From contig NZ_JBBNAC010000001.1 in assembly GCF_037996825.1 (NCBI RefSeq), forward strand, positions 248,001 through 312,000: a stretch of 64,000 nucleotides of DNA, in the 5' to 3' direction. Positions within the stretch are counted from its first letter, which is position 1; every line of letters begins with the position of its first letter. The DNA comes from Bdellovibrio sp. BCCA. GTDB lineage: Bacteria > Bdellovibrionota > Bdellovibrionia > Bdellovibrionales > Bdellovibrionaceae. Made by a program: the position numbers and the translations under genes. The notes under the pieces are model-generated. The model did no database searches and was not told the DNA's origin. It was given only the letters and a program-made list of their open reading frames with translations. Below, piece by piece: positions 51,557-59,172 of this stretch.

Positions 51557-51835
51557 ATGGAAATACAAAGAATCCAGGACAAAAAGTTTAGCGCCCAAGT
51601 GGAAGGCGGTGAAGCCGTTCTTCTTTATCGTCGCGGTCCACAGAACTCCATGGATATTCTTGGAGTCGAGGTTCCGCCACCGGCTCGCGGAAAAAATGTT
51701 GCAGATCAGCTGATGCGCGAAGCTTTACGCAAAGCCAAGGAGGAGCACGTAAAAGTGATTGCAAGCTGCTCTTACGCTGAAAGCTGGTTTGATAGACATC
51801 CTGAAGAAGAAGACATCATCTTTCATAACGAATGA
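51557..51835 (+). CDS. YjdJ-type GNAT acetyltransferase-like protein
   Basis: The ATG at 51557 follows an AAGAGGAG site. The 92-residue product is a minimal GNAT fold of the YjdJ group. It has YRRGPQNSMDILGVEVPPPARGKNVADQLMREALRKAKEEHVKVIASCSYAESWFDRHPE, with the acetyl-CoA loop RGKNVA and the conserved CSYAESW segment. Such single-domain proteins have no known substrate. It is convergent with the MFS gene, 1 nt apart. Confidence 0.85.
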   Translation: MEIQRIQDKKFSAQVEGGEAVLLYRRGPQNSMDILGVEVPPPARGKNVADQLMREALRKAKEEHVKVIASCSYAESWFDRHPEEEDIIFHNE

Positions 51836-53071
51836 TTAATGCGCCATGATTCCGGTGTCTTCGGGGCCCACTTCTACTTTGTGGGAAATTTTTCTTGTTC
51901 CCCATACAAGTGTTCCTAGAGCTAAAAGTGAAGACACTGTGAAAATCGCTGCAATTGGTAAAAGCTGTTGAGCCTTTAAAATTCCAACGCTGACAGAAGC
52001 CAAAGCTCCGATTCCCATCTGTAAAAATCCGACAAGAGCAGAGGCGCTTCCTGCGTTTTTCGCAAAAGGTGCCAAAGCTAAAGCCGCGGCGTTGGGATTT
52101 GCAAGGCCTGCGCAAGAAAGATAGCAGAATAAAATTCCAATAGTGCCCGCAATTCCATACCATCCACTTAAAGCTCCAGCGAAAAACGCAAAACCCATCA
52201 GAGTGAGTCCGCCCAAAGCCGCTAGCAGAACTTTTTCATTGCTGAATTTGCGCAGCAAAACGATGTTAAACTGGCTGGCTCCGATAAATCCCGCAGCTAA
52301 TAAAGCAAAGATCCATCCGTAAACTTGCTCGCTGACTTTAAAGATCTCCATAAAAATTGTTGGGGAGGCTGCAAGATAAACGAAAAGCCCGGAGAACGCT
52401 AAAGCCCCTGCTACTGAGTATGTGTAAAACTGTGGATCTTTGATGATTGAAAGATAATTTTTTAAAATGAGTCCCGGATGCAACGAATGAGATTTGTCAG
52501 GCTCGTATCCGTGCGGCAAATAGAAAATCGAAATGCCTAACATTAAAACGCCAATCACAGTGAGTACGACAAAAACAGACTGCCATCCAAACGCCGTTGC
52601 AAGATAACCACCGGCTGTCGGAGCCAGAAGCGGGGAAACGCCCAGAATCAGCATAAGCAAAGAAAAAACTTTCGCACTTTCTTTGGGCGAAAAGAAATCG
52701 CGCACCATAGCCATTGCCGCGACATTCGCAGCGCAACCACCAAGTGCTTGAATGAAACGGAAGGCAACAAGTGTATCGACGGAATGAGAAGTTAAGCAGC
52801 CGATGGTCGCTAAAATATAAACGAGAAGACCAATATACAAAGGCTTTTTACGACCGAATCGATCTAGCAGGGGTCCGTAGAAAAGTTGACCGACAGCAAG
52901 ACCTACGAAATAACTTGAAAGAGATAAAGACACTTCAGCAACGCTCGTATGCAGGCTCTCTGCCATCTTCGGGAATGCCGGCAGATACATGTCGATAGAA
53001 AAAGGACTTAGAGCTGTGAGTGCTCCTAGAACTAGGATCAAAGAAAAATTGCTATGTTTAGTGGAATTCAA
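51836..53071 (-). CDS. Bcr/CflA-family multidrug efflux MFS transporter
   Basis: The protein has 12 predicted helices. It carries the Bcr/CflA signature near the N-terminus (LSPFSIDMYLPAFPKMA), the MFS loop GPLLDRFGRKKPLY, and the motif C region GVSPLLAPTAGGYL. It exports drugs such as chloramphenicol, bicyclomycin or sulfonamides with proton antiport. The start is set at TTG 53071 because GAGG lies 6 nt upstream. A GTG at 53083 is the alternative. A palindrome lies upstream at 53101. Confidence 0.9.
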   Translation of the reverse strand: MNSTKHSNFSLILVLGALTALSPFSIDMYLPAFPKMAESLHTSVAEVSLSLSSYFVGLAVGQLFYGPLLDRFGRKKPLYIGLLVYILATIGCLTSHSVDTLVAFRFIQALGGCAANVAAMAMVRDFFSPKESAKVFSLLMLILGVSPLLAPTAGGYLATAFGWQSVFVVLTVIGVLMLGISIFYLPHGYEPDKSHSLHPGLILKNYLSIIKDPQFYTYSVAGALAFSGLFVYLAASPTIFMEIFKVSEQVYGWIFALLAAGFIGASQFNIVLLRKFSNEKVLLAALGGLTLMGFAFFAGALSGWYGIAGTIGILFCYLSCAGLANPNAAALALAPFAKNAGSASALVGFLQMGIGALASVSVGILKAQQLLPIAAIFTVSSLLALGTLVWGTRKISHKVEVGPEDTGIMAH

Positions 53072-53100
53072 GAAGGACCTCACGCGCGTGCGGTTTGAAT

Positions 53101-53125
53101 TAATGTAACTTTTATAGATACATTA
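53101..53125. promoter_or_regulatory. Palindrome upstream of the MFS efflux gene
   Basis: TAATGTA (53101-53107) and TACATTA (53119-53125) form an inverted repeat with an 11-nt spacer, as in TetR or MarR operators. No such regulator gene is adjacent. It lies 18 nt before the GTG at 53083 and 30 nt before the TTG at 53071. Confidence 0.5.
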
Positions 53126-53274
53126 ATAGACAGTGTCAACAACTATTTTGGACTCTCGTCGGGATCGTTGGCTTTGCGAACAGAAAATATTCAATTTCTC
53201 GAATGAAAGAGGGCTAAAATTTCGACAGTTTTTTCAACAGTAAAGCACGGTGATTTTCTGCCGATGCGGTACTT

Positions 53275-53979
53275 ATGAAAAACACCACATACAAAATCAC
53301 AATTTTAATGGCTAGTTTACTAATCACAAACACAGCGTGCTCGATGGCGCAAAGACCACCGACGACTTCGGATTCGTCTTCAAATTCTTCGACGGAAACT
53401 CCTCAGCCACCATCGACATCTGTAGACCCTCTACGTGAAGTGATCCCCCTCTGGGAGAGCAAAACATCCAAAGGAAAAGAGTGGACGGCTCACGTTGATC
53501 GCGAGTTGGATAAGCTTGGACAAAATTTATTAGACGTTATTCCAGCAGATGCGAGTTTGTTTTGTCCGAAATACAAAAATCTCTCTTATGCTCAACGCAA
53601 ACAGTACTGGACGTTTTTGATTTCTTCGATGGTTCGTTTTGAGAGTAATTTCAACACCAATTCTTCGTACACAGAATCATTCACAGACAGCAGCGGCAAA
53701 CGCGTTGTCAGTCGAGGCCTTTTGCAAATCTCAATTGAAAGCGGCAATGCCTATGGTTGCGGATTTAAAACAGCGCAAGACCTTCATGATCCATTAAAAA
53801 ATTTAAGCTGTGGTGTTCGTATCTTAGACCGTTGGGTCGGTCGCGATGGGCGTATCGCAGGTAAAGTGAGTGATGCTTGGAGAGGTGGGGCGCGTTATTG
53901 GTCTGTACTGCGTGCGGGCGATAAAACTTCGTATAAATCCATTGTGAGTTGGAGCCAGAATCTTTCAATTTGCAAGTAA
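53275..53979 (+). CDS. Lytic transglycosylase-like lipoprotein
   Basis: The 234-residue protein has a lipoprotein signal (TNTACS) and a Ser/Thr/Pro-rich linker. A lysozyme-like SLT domain follows with the catalytic Glu candidate in VRFESNFN and the downstream GLLQIS motif of transglycosylases. It should cleave peptidoglycan glycan strands from the outer-membrane side. Cysteines in the late region (YGCGF, LSCGV, SICK) may form disulfides. No strong ribosome-binding site is seen. Confidence 0.85.
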   Translation: MKNTTYKITILMASLLITNTACSMAQRPPTTSDSSSNSSTETPQPPSTSVDPLREVIPLWESKTSKGKEWTAHVDRELDKLGQNLLDVIPADASLFCPKYKNLSYAQRKQYWTFLISSMVRFESNFNTNSSYTESFTDSSGKRVVSRGLLQISIESGNAYGCGFKTAQDLHDPLKNLSCGVRILDRWVGRDGRIAGKVSDAWRGGARYWSVLRAGDKTSYKSIVSWSQNLSICK

Positions 53980-54022
53980 ACCAAGAACAGGTATTGTTGA
54001 TCCATCTCTAAAGGAGTTTGCA

Positions 54023-54526
54023 ATGGCGAAAATCACACTTAAAGGAAATGCAGTCAATACATCGGGTCAACTTCCTGAAAAAGGATCTGCAGCAAAAGAT
54101 TTTAAACTCGTGAAAAACGATTTGTCTGAAGTGACATTGTCTTCTTACGCGGGAAAGAAAAAAGTTCTTAATATTTTTCCAAGCGTTGATACAGGAACTT
54201 GTGCAGCCTCAGTAAGAAAATTCAATCAAGAAGCGGCAAAGCTTAACAACACTGTTGTTTTGAATATCTCTGCAGATCTTCCATTTGCGCAAGCTCGCTT
54301 CTGCGGTGCTGAAGGTATCAAAAACTGCGAGACGATTTCTTCTTTCAGAAGCTCTTTCGGTAAAGACTGGGGTTTGCAGATCGAGGATTCTCCTTTGGCG
54401 GGTCTTCTTTCCAGAGCGGTTGTAACACTTTCTGAAGACAACAAGGTTCTATACTGTGAACAAGTGTCTGAAATCGTAAATGAACCAAACTACGAAGCGG
54501 CTTTGGCTTCCGTTGTTGGTAAATAG
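54023..54526 (+). CDS. tpx: Thiol peroxidase
   Basis: Tpx is an atypical 2-Cys peroxiredoxin that reduces alkyl hydroperoxides, usually periplasmic or cytoplasmic. The 167-residue product shows the peroxidatic Cys in [15 protein letters not shown] and the resolving Cys in RFCGAEGI, at the normal spacing, plus the conserved LLSRAVVTL segment. No signal peptide is seen. An AAAGGAG site lies 8 nt before the ATG. A terminator follows. Confidence 0.96.
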   Translation: MAKITLKGNAVNTSGQLPEKGSAAKDFKLVKNDLSEVTLSSYAGKKKVLNIFPSVDTGTCAASVRKFNQEAAKLNNTVVLNISADLPFAQARFCGAEGIKNCETISSFRSSFGKDWGLQIEDSPLAGLLSRAVVTLSEDNKVLYCEQVSEIVNEPNYEAALASVVGK

Positions 54527-54537
54527 ATTTTCAAAAG

Positions 54538-54568
54538 AACCGCGCGGATGAAAGCGTCCGACGCGGTT
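54538..54568 (+). terminator. Terminator after tpx
   Basis: AACCGCG (54538-54544) pairs with CGCGGTT (54562-54568), with an inner CGGA/TCCG pair, followed by TGATTTTCTT. Confidence 0.7.
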
Positions 54569-54576
54569 TGATTTTC

Positions 54577-54864
54577 TTATTCCTCATGCATCATTTTATC
54601 GTGCATCATCATTGGACAACCTTCTTTTCCCATGTCCTTGCATGACGTTTTCATTTCAGCCCGACAATCATTGACAGCTTTATTGGAGCGCAGACACGTC
54701 GCCATATTTTCGTGCATCTTCGCCATATTTTCACGTTGAGTGGTCGTCCACTCCATCTTCTCCATTTTTCCCATTTTTGTTTTTGAGCTTTTATCTCCCG
54801 CCGCGTGAGCAAATGAACCGCTAAGAGAAACTGCCAATACAGTTGCAAAGAAAATGATTTTCAT
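54577..54864 (-). CDS. Met/His/Cys-rich small periplasmic protein
   Basis: The 95-residue protein has a signal peptide (cleavage after FAHA) and a mature part rich in Met, Lys and His. It has four cysteines (TCLRSN, DCRAEM, SCKD, GCPM) and ends MMMHDKMMHEE. The composition suggests copper or other soft-metal binding, or a small disulfide-rich stress protein. No family is recognised. It is transcribed alone with a GGATG-type site. Confidence 0.75.
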   Translation of the reverse strand: MKIIFFATVLAVSLSGSFAHAAGDKSSKTKMGKMEKMEWTTTQRENMAKMHENMATCLRSNKAVNDCRAEMKTSCKDMGKEGCPMMMHDKMMHEE

Positions 54865-54968
54865 ACTTCATCCTTTCAAAAAAATTTGTTTTAAAAAAAG
54901 ATTAAATCTGTCTTTTAGAAAAAGAAGAGCTAAGTAAGAAAAATGAAAAAATGCAAAAGCGGATTGTG

Positions 54969-55868
54969 CTAATCGACGTAATCGTTCATCAAGCCTTGCA
55001 CCCAATCCATAAAGAGTTGCACACGTTTGGCAAGATTTCGACGGTGAGGATAGACCAGAGACACGGGCATTGGTTCCGCGCGCAACTTAGGAAGAACCTC
55101 GATGAGTTTTTCCTCTTTGAGTAAAGATTTTACGCCAACCACCGGCACCTGAATGATTCCCATGCCTGCCAGGCAGGCCGACGTGTAAGCATCAGTATTG
55201 TTAACGGCAACGGAGCCTTTCATTTTTATAGTTCGATATTTTTCGCCATCAAAATACTCAAATCCATCAGGTTTTGAACCCAGAATCGGAACATAATGGA
55301 TCAGTTTGTGGTTCGTTAAATCTTCAAGTTTTTTGGGTCGTCCATTTTTTTCCAAATAGGTGGGACTTGCACAGTTGATAAGAGTAAGTTTTCCAAGAGG
55401 CCTTGCGATCAAACCGGAGTCATTGAGATGACCAACGCGAATGACACAGTCAAAGCCTTCACGGATAAGGTCTACTCTTCTGTCAGAACAGCTAAATTCG
55501 ATCTCGACATTTGGATACTTATCCATAAATTCCGGCATTCGAGGCAGAACAAGACTCCTTGCGATTCCGACTCCCATATCTACGCGAATTCTTCCGGTTA
55601 CACTGCCTGAGTTTTTGCGAAACATGGACTCGGTTTCTTCCACATCGGCCAAAAGATCTTTGCAGCGCTCATAAAAGCTTAATCCATCTTGAGTCATTTG
55701 AACTTTTCGTGTCGTTCGATGCAAGAGCCGCACGCCTAAAGAGGATTCCAACTGCTGGATGTTCGTTGAAACGGTGGCTTTTGGTACGCTCAGGCTTTCA
55801 GCTGCTTTCGTAAAGCTTTCTAGCTCAGCCACGCGAACGAAAATTTGCATGCTATTGAATCGGTCCAT
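54969..55868 (-). CDS. LysR-family regulator
   Basis: The 299-residue protein has the LysR N-terminal winged helix (FTKAAESLSVPKATVSTNIQQLESSLGVRLLHR) and effector-binding domain, in the group that often regulates a divergent oxidoreductase. It faces an SDR reductase gene 121 nt away, with an inverted repeat next to its start. Confidence 0.92.
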   Translation of the reverse strand: MDRFNSMQIFVRVAELESFTKAAESLSVPKATVSTNIQQLESSLGVRLLHRTTRKVQMTQDGLSFYERCKDLLADVEETESMFRKNSGSVTGRIRVDMGVGIARSLVLPRMPEFMDKYPNVEIEFSCSDRRVDLIREGFDCVIRVGHLNDSGLIARPLGKLTLINCASPTYLEKNGRPKKLEDLTNHKLIHYVPILGSKPDGFEYFDGEKYRTIKMKGSVAVNNTDAYTSACLAGMGIIQVPVVGVKSLLKEEKLIEVLPKLRAEPMPVSLVYPHRRNLAKRVQLFMDWVQGLMNDYVD

Positions 55869-55885
55869 AAGACTTCCTCTGGGAT

Positions 55886-55904
55886 TGTTCAGATTTAATG
55901 AACA
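55886..55904. promoter_or_regulatory. Putative LysR operator
   Basis: TGTTCA (55886-55891) and TGAACA (55899-55904) are inverse arms with a 7-nt spacer, 18 nt upstream of the LysR start. The T-N11-A arrangement suits LysR binding. Confidence 0.5.
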
Positions 55905-55989
55905 GTGTAGTCAAAAAATCCATATTTATCAAACTTTTCGGAATAGCTAAAATAAACTCGTAACAGTGAATGAACAAAAGGAGATCTTT

Positions 55990-56742
55990 ATGAAAATCGC
56001 ATTGGTTACAGGGGCAAGTCGAGGTTTGGGGAGAAGTGCGGCTTTGGCGCTCGCTCAAAGAGGTGTAGACGTTATTCTTACTTATAACAGTAAAAAGAAG
56101 GAGGCCGAAGAAGTAGTGGCCGAGATCAAGAAGCTGGGCCGCAAAGCCGTTGCTTTGCAGTTAGATGTTTCAAAGAGTTCCACCTTCACAGGTTTTGCAA
56201 AATCCATTCAAGAAGTTTTGCTGACTCACTGGAGCGCAAAAAATTTTGATTATCTGGTAAATAACGCGGGCATTGGTATCAATGCATCGTTTGCAGAAAC
56301 CACGGAAGAACAATTTGATGAACTGATGAATATTCATTTGAAAGGACCATTCTTTCTGACGCAAAAACTTTTACCTCTTATGAACGACGGAGGAAGAATT
56401 ATTAACTTTTCCTCCGGCTTAGCGCGCTTTGCTTTGCCAGGGTACGCCGCTTACGGCGCCATGAAGGGTGCTATCGAAGTTTTAACTCGATATATGGCAA
56501 AAGAATTAGGAACTCGCGGTATTACGGTTAATGTCATCGCTCCAGGACCTATCGCGACTGATTTTGGAAATGGAAAAGTCAGAGACGACAAAAACATCAA
56601 CAACTTTTTAGCTTCGCAGACTCCATTGGGACGAGTTGGCGTGGCAGAAGATATTGGCCCTTTGGTGGCGCACCTTTTGTCTGATGAAACCAGATGGATG
56701 ACAGCTCAGAGAATCGAAGCTTCAGGCGGAATTTTTATTTAA
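55990..56742 (+). CDS. SDR-family oxidoreductase
   Basis: The ATG at 55990 follows AAGGAGA. The 250-residue classical SDR has TGASRGLG, NNAG, the catalytic Ser in NFSSGLARF, YxxxK in YAAYGAMKG, and the terminal GG-containing EASGGIF. The cofactor loop (TYNSKKK) with positive charge suggests NADPH. The substrate is unknown. It is controlled, probably, by the divergent LysR. Its end overlaps the convergent Rrf2 gene by 4 nt. Confidence 0.9.
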   Translation: MKIALVTGASRGLGRSAALALAQRGVDVILTYNSKKKEAEEVVAEIKKLGRKAVALQLDVSKSSTFTGFAKSIQEVLLTHWSAKNFDYLVNNAGIGINASFAETTEEQFDELMNIHLKGPFFLTQKLLPLMNDGGRIINFSSGLARFALPGYAAYGAMKGAIEVLTRYMAKELGTRGITVNVIAPGPIATDFGNGKVRDDKNINNFLASQTPLGRVGVAEDIGPLVAHLLSDETRWMTAQRIEASGGIFI

Positions 56743-57224
56743 CGTCGCGAAGACAGCCACTCGGCACTGCGCTGAAGAATTTCTTGAGGCACGGTTTCAG
56801 TCACTTCTTTGGCAAGTATTTCCAGAGTGATAGACTGAAGCTCTTTTCTCCAGGCATCGTCAGCGCGGTTCATGGCTTGCGCGACCACGCAGACACCTGA
56901 AATTTTGTCGGACTTTTTTAAGCAGGGATTATTTTTACGAATCTCCATGCAATTAAAAGTCCGACGTCGGCCTTCAACGGCCTCTACGATATCTAAAAAA
57001 GAAATATCTTTGGGATGTTTTGCAAGTCGATAACCACCTGTCGGGCCGAGTGTTGTTTGCACAAGGCCCGCTTGCGCCAAAGATTGCAGAGCTTTGGAAA
57101 GATATTCCTTCGGAACTCCATGAAACTCCGCCAGGTCTTTGGTTGAAATGTACTGATCCGGAGGAAGTCCCGTTAGCACACTGCAACAATGAAGAGCCCA
57201 TTCGACCTGATTGCGAAGTACCAT
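56739..57224 (-). CDS. Rrf2-family transcriptional regulator (probable Fe-S sensor)
   Basis: The 161-residue Rrf2-type winged helix (STKDLAEFHGVPKEYLSKALQSLAQAGLV, GPTGGYRLA) carries three cysteines (Cys92, Cys101, Cys112), the arrangement that binds an Fe-S cluster in IscR, NsrR and RsrR relatives. It should sense redox or nitric oxide stress. Its ATG overlaps the stop of the AhpD-like gene (TAATG), so they are co-translated. A long palindrome precedes that operon and is its likely target. Confidence 0.9.
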   Translation of the reverse strand: MVLRNQVEWALHCCSVLTGLPPDQYISTKDLAEFHGVPKEYLSKALQSLAQAGLVQTTLGPTGGYRLAKHPKDISFLDIVEAVEGRRRTFNCMEIRKNNPCLKKSDKISGVCVVAQAMNRADDAWRKELQSITLEILAKEVTETVPQEILQRSAEWLSSRR

Positions 57225-57703
57225 TATACCAATCCTATTTTATCCACTCCGAAAATTTTATCTAGGGAGCCGGGTTTGTTTCTGAAGGCCACGCCGAAGC
57301 GATTCCACATGTTTATAATACCGATTGCAAAGGTCAAATCAGAAAGTTCTTTTTCAGAGAAGAAAGTGCGAGCTTTGTCGAACTCCGCATCTTCAACACC
57401 TTTGGAGTTAAAGCGAGTCAGTAATTCAGCCCACTCCAATGCGGCTTTCTCTTTCTCGGTAAACAAATTGGATTCATGCCATATCGACAAATGATGGATG
57501 CGCAGTTCCCGTTCACCTAAAGTGCGGGCCTCTTTGATGTGAAGATCTAAGCAGAACAAACAACCATTGAGTTGAGAGACGCGAATTTTCACTAGCTCAA
57601 TCAAACTGCGATCAATGGAATAATTTTTTTGCGTTTCACTGAGTGCAAGTAAGCTTTGATATGCTTCTGAAGACAACTGTGGATAGTTTAAACGAATGCT
57701 CAC
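57224..57703 (-). CDS. AhpD/carboxymuconolactone decarboxylase-family protein
   Basis: The 159-residue all-helical protein has the AhpD-type active-site CxxC and His (NGCLFCLDLHIKEA, Cys48, Cys51, His55). It resembles the alkylhydroperoxidase group rather than the decarboxylases. It probably reduces peroxides using the CxxC pair. It is first in an operon with the Rrf2 regulator. Its promoter region contains a 27-nt near-perfect palindrome. Confidence 0.9.
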   Translation of the reverse strand: MSIRLNYPQLSSEAYQSLLALSETQKNYSIDRSLIELVKIRVSQLNGCLFCLDLHIKEARTLGERELRIHHLSIWHESNLFTEKEKAALEWAELLTRFNSKGVEDAEFDKARTFFSEKELSDLTFAIGIINMWNRFGVAFRNKPGSLDKIFGVDKIGLV

Positions 57704-57722
57704 GGCAGACCTCTTTCTGTTA

Positions 57723-57749
57723 ATTAAGGATATTATATGTCCTTAATTG
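57723..57749. promoter_or_regulatory. Rrf2 operator palindrome
   Basis: AATTAAGGA (57723-57731) and TCCTTAATT (57741-57749) are perfect inverse arms. Extending inward gives 12-nt arms with one mismatch around TAT. The site overlaps the likely promoter of the AhpD-like/Rrf2 operon, so repression by the Rrf2 protein is expected. Confidence 0.65.
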
Positions 57750-57918
57750 GGCATGACGCAAGGTCTTCTTTATTTACTCGTAACGTACTAATTTTATTAA
57801 ATATTTATATATCATTTCGATTTTCGGTTGTTTGTGTTTTTGCAATAAAAGGTCTATATGCAACTTAAATGTTGCATATTTATAGTTACAAGTTATTATG
57901 CATCCAGGAGGTTGCGTA

Positions 57919-58371
57919 ATGGAAAATCGTATTGAAAAAAAGATTGAACTCAAAGCTCCTGTTGCCCGAGTTTGGAAAGCTCTTACGGATCACCGTGAAT
58001 TTGGTGAATGGTTTCGCGTAAAAATTGAAACTCCTTTTGTAGCTGGCAAACCGGCCGTGGGGCGCATCTTGTATCCGGGTTATGATCATCTAAAGTGGGA
58101 AGTCATCATCCAAAAAGTGGAGCCAGAAAGATATTTTTCCTTCACTTGGCATCCTTACGCTGTAGAGTCGGACATTGATTATTCAAAAGAAACTCCGACT
58201 CTTGTGGAATTTCATCTGGAAAAAACTGCCCGCGGAACGCTGCTGACGGTGACAGAGTCTGGTTTTGAAAAAATACCTGCAGATCGACGTGCGTTGGCGT
58301 TCAGAATGAACGACGGCGGATGGGCTGAGCAAATGAAAAATATTGAGGCTTATCTTGCGCAGAAATCATAG
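57919..58371 (+). CDS. AHSA1/SRPBCC-family protein
   Basis: The ATG at 57919 lies 7 nt after AGGAGG. An upstream in-frame ATG at 57898 is less likely. The 150-residue SRPBCC (START-like) fold has the AHSA1 pattern IELKAPVARVWKALTDHREFGEWF and a long C-terminal helix (GWAEQMKNIEAYLAQ). Such proteins bind hydrophobic ligands or assist chaperones. It overlaps the ArsR regulator gene by 17 nt, the common ArsR-AHSA1 pairing. Confidence 0.9.
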   Translation: MENRIEKKIELKAPVARVWKALTDHREFGEWFRVKIETPFVAGKPAVGRILYPGYDHLKWEVIIQKVEPERYFSFTWHPYAVESDIDYSKETPTLVEFHLEKTARGTLLTVTESGFEKIPADRRALAFRMNDGGWAEQMKNIEAYLAQKS

Positions 58372-58675
58372 CGCTGCTGAAGTTTTTGCGGCTTTAGGAG
58401 ACGAAACGCGCCTTTATCTGGTGAAAAAACTCATCGACGGTGAATCGCATTCGATTTCAGACCTTGCGGAGAATTCAAAAATCACTCGGCAGGCTGTCAC
58501 GAAGCACTTGCGTGTTCTTCAGGATGTGGGACTTGTGAAAAGCACCCGTTTAGGACGAGAAACTCTTTTTGAACTGGACGCTCGTCCGCTTCGCGATATG
58601 CAAGAATATTTGAATTTGATCTCAAGCCAATGGGATGAATCTCTTCATCGTCTAAAGGCTTTCGTTGAAAGTTAA
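58355..58675 (+). CDS. ArsR-family regulator
   Basis: The start is probably TTG at 58355, 6 nt after GAGG. An upstream TTG at 58343 is the alternative. The 106-residue winged helix has the ArsR signature EVFAALGDETRLYLVKKLIDGESHSISDLAENSKITRQAVTKHLRVL. It lacks the metal-binding ELCVCDL cysteines, so it does not sense arsenic in the classical way. It overlaps the AHSA1 gene and likely regulates that operon. It abuts the convergent OsmC gene. Confidence 0.88.
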   Translation: MRRNHSAAEVFAALGDETRLYLVKKLIDGESHSISDLAENSKITRQAVTKHLRVLQDVGLVKSTRLGRETLFELDARPLRDMQEYLNLISSQWDESLHRLKAFVES

Positions 58676-59116
58676 CTATTCAAAATGAACCTGATCTTCG
58701 GCCACTTTTTCGTTGTTAACGTGAACGGTGTAATAGATTGGGCAAGCTTTGGAAAGCATGGCTGCGGTTCCGCTGTACTGATGAGTTGAACGCTTGGCCG
58801 CTTCAATGACCTTGGCGGGATCTACAGAGGCTCCGTTTACAAAATAGCTCAAATCAATACGTGAAAAGACTTTGGGATGTTTGTCGGTCAAAGGAGCTTT
58901 TGCTTCCAACTCAAGACTGTCATAAGTCACTTGGAACTTTGCCAATAAGTCGATGACGTCGGTGCCGGTGCAACCGCAGAGAGCTGAAAGAATAAGTTCT
59001 TTGGGTGACGGACCTTGGGCCTTCACCTCTGGCGGAGTCACATCGATGTCTCCGTGCATTCCTCGAACGTCAAATTGGAAATGGTGTCCGTCTAGTTTTT
59101 TTATTCTTGCCCGCAT
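58676..59116 (-). CDS. OsmC-family protein
   Basis: The chosen start is ATG 59116 (MRARIKKLDGHHF), preceded by GAGGGAC. The frame continues upstream to 59158, but those residues lack a ribosome-binding site. The 146-residue OsmC-like protein has the two redox cysteines in ALCGCTGTDVIDLL and SKACPIYYT. It likely reduces hydroperoxides. It is the second OsmC homologue in the window, and distinct from the one at 36132. Confidence 0.88.
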   Translation of the reverse strand: MRARIKKLDGHHFQFDVRGMHGDIDVTPPEVKAQGPSPKELILSALCGCTGTDVIDLLAKFQVTYDSLELEAKAPLTDKHPKVFSRIDLSYFVNGASVDPAKVIEAAKRSTHQYSGTAAMLSKACPIYYTVHVNNEKVAEDQVHFE

Positions 59117-59172
59117 AAGTCCCTCTCTAGGGAAAGTTTGAATGAAGTTGGGAAACATGTAAAAATATTTTC

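Noticed and set aside
51329-51598. Reverse-strand 89-codon frame containing the TPP riboswitch
   Set aside because: Its C-terminal half is translation of the THI-box aptamer, so it is RNA structure and not a gene.
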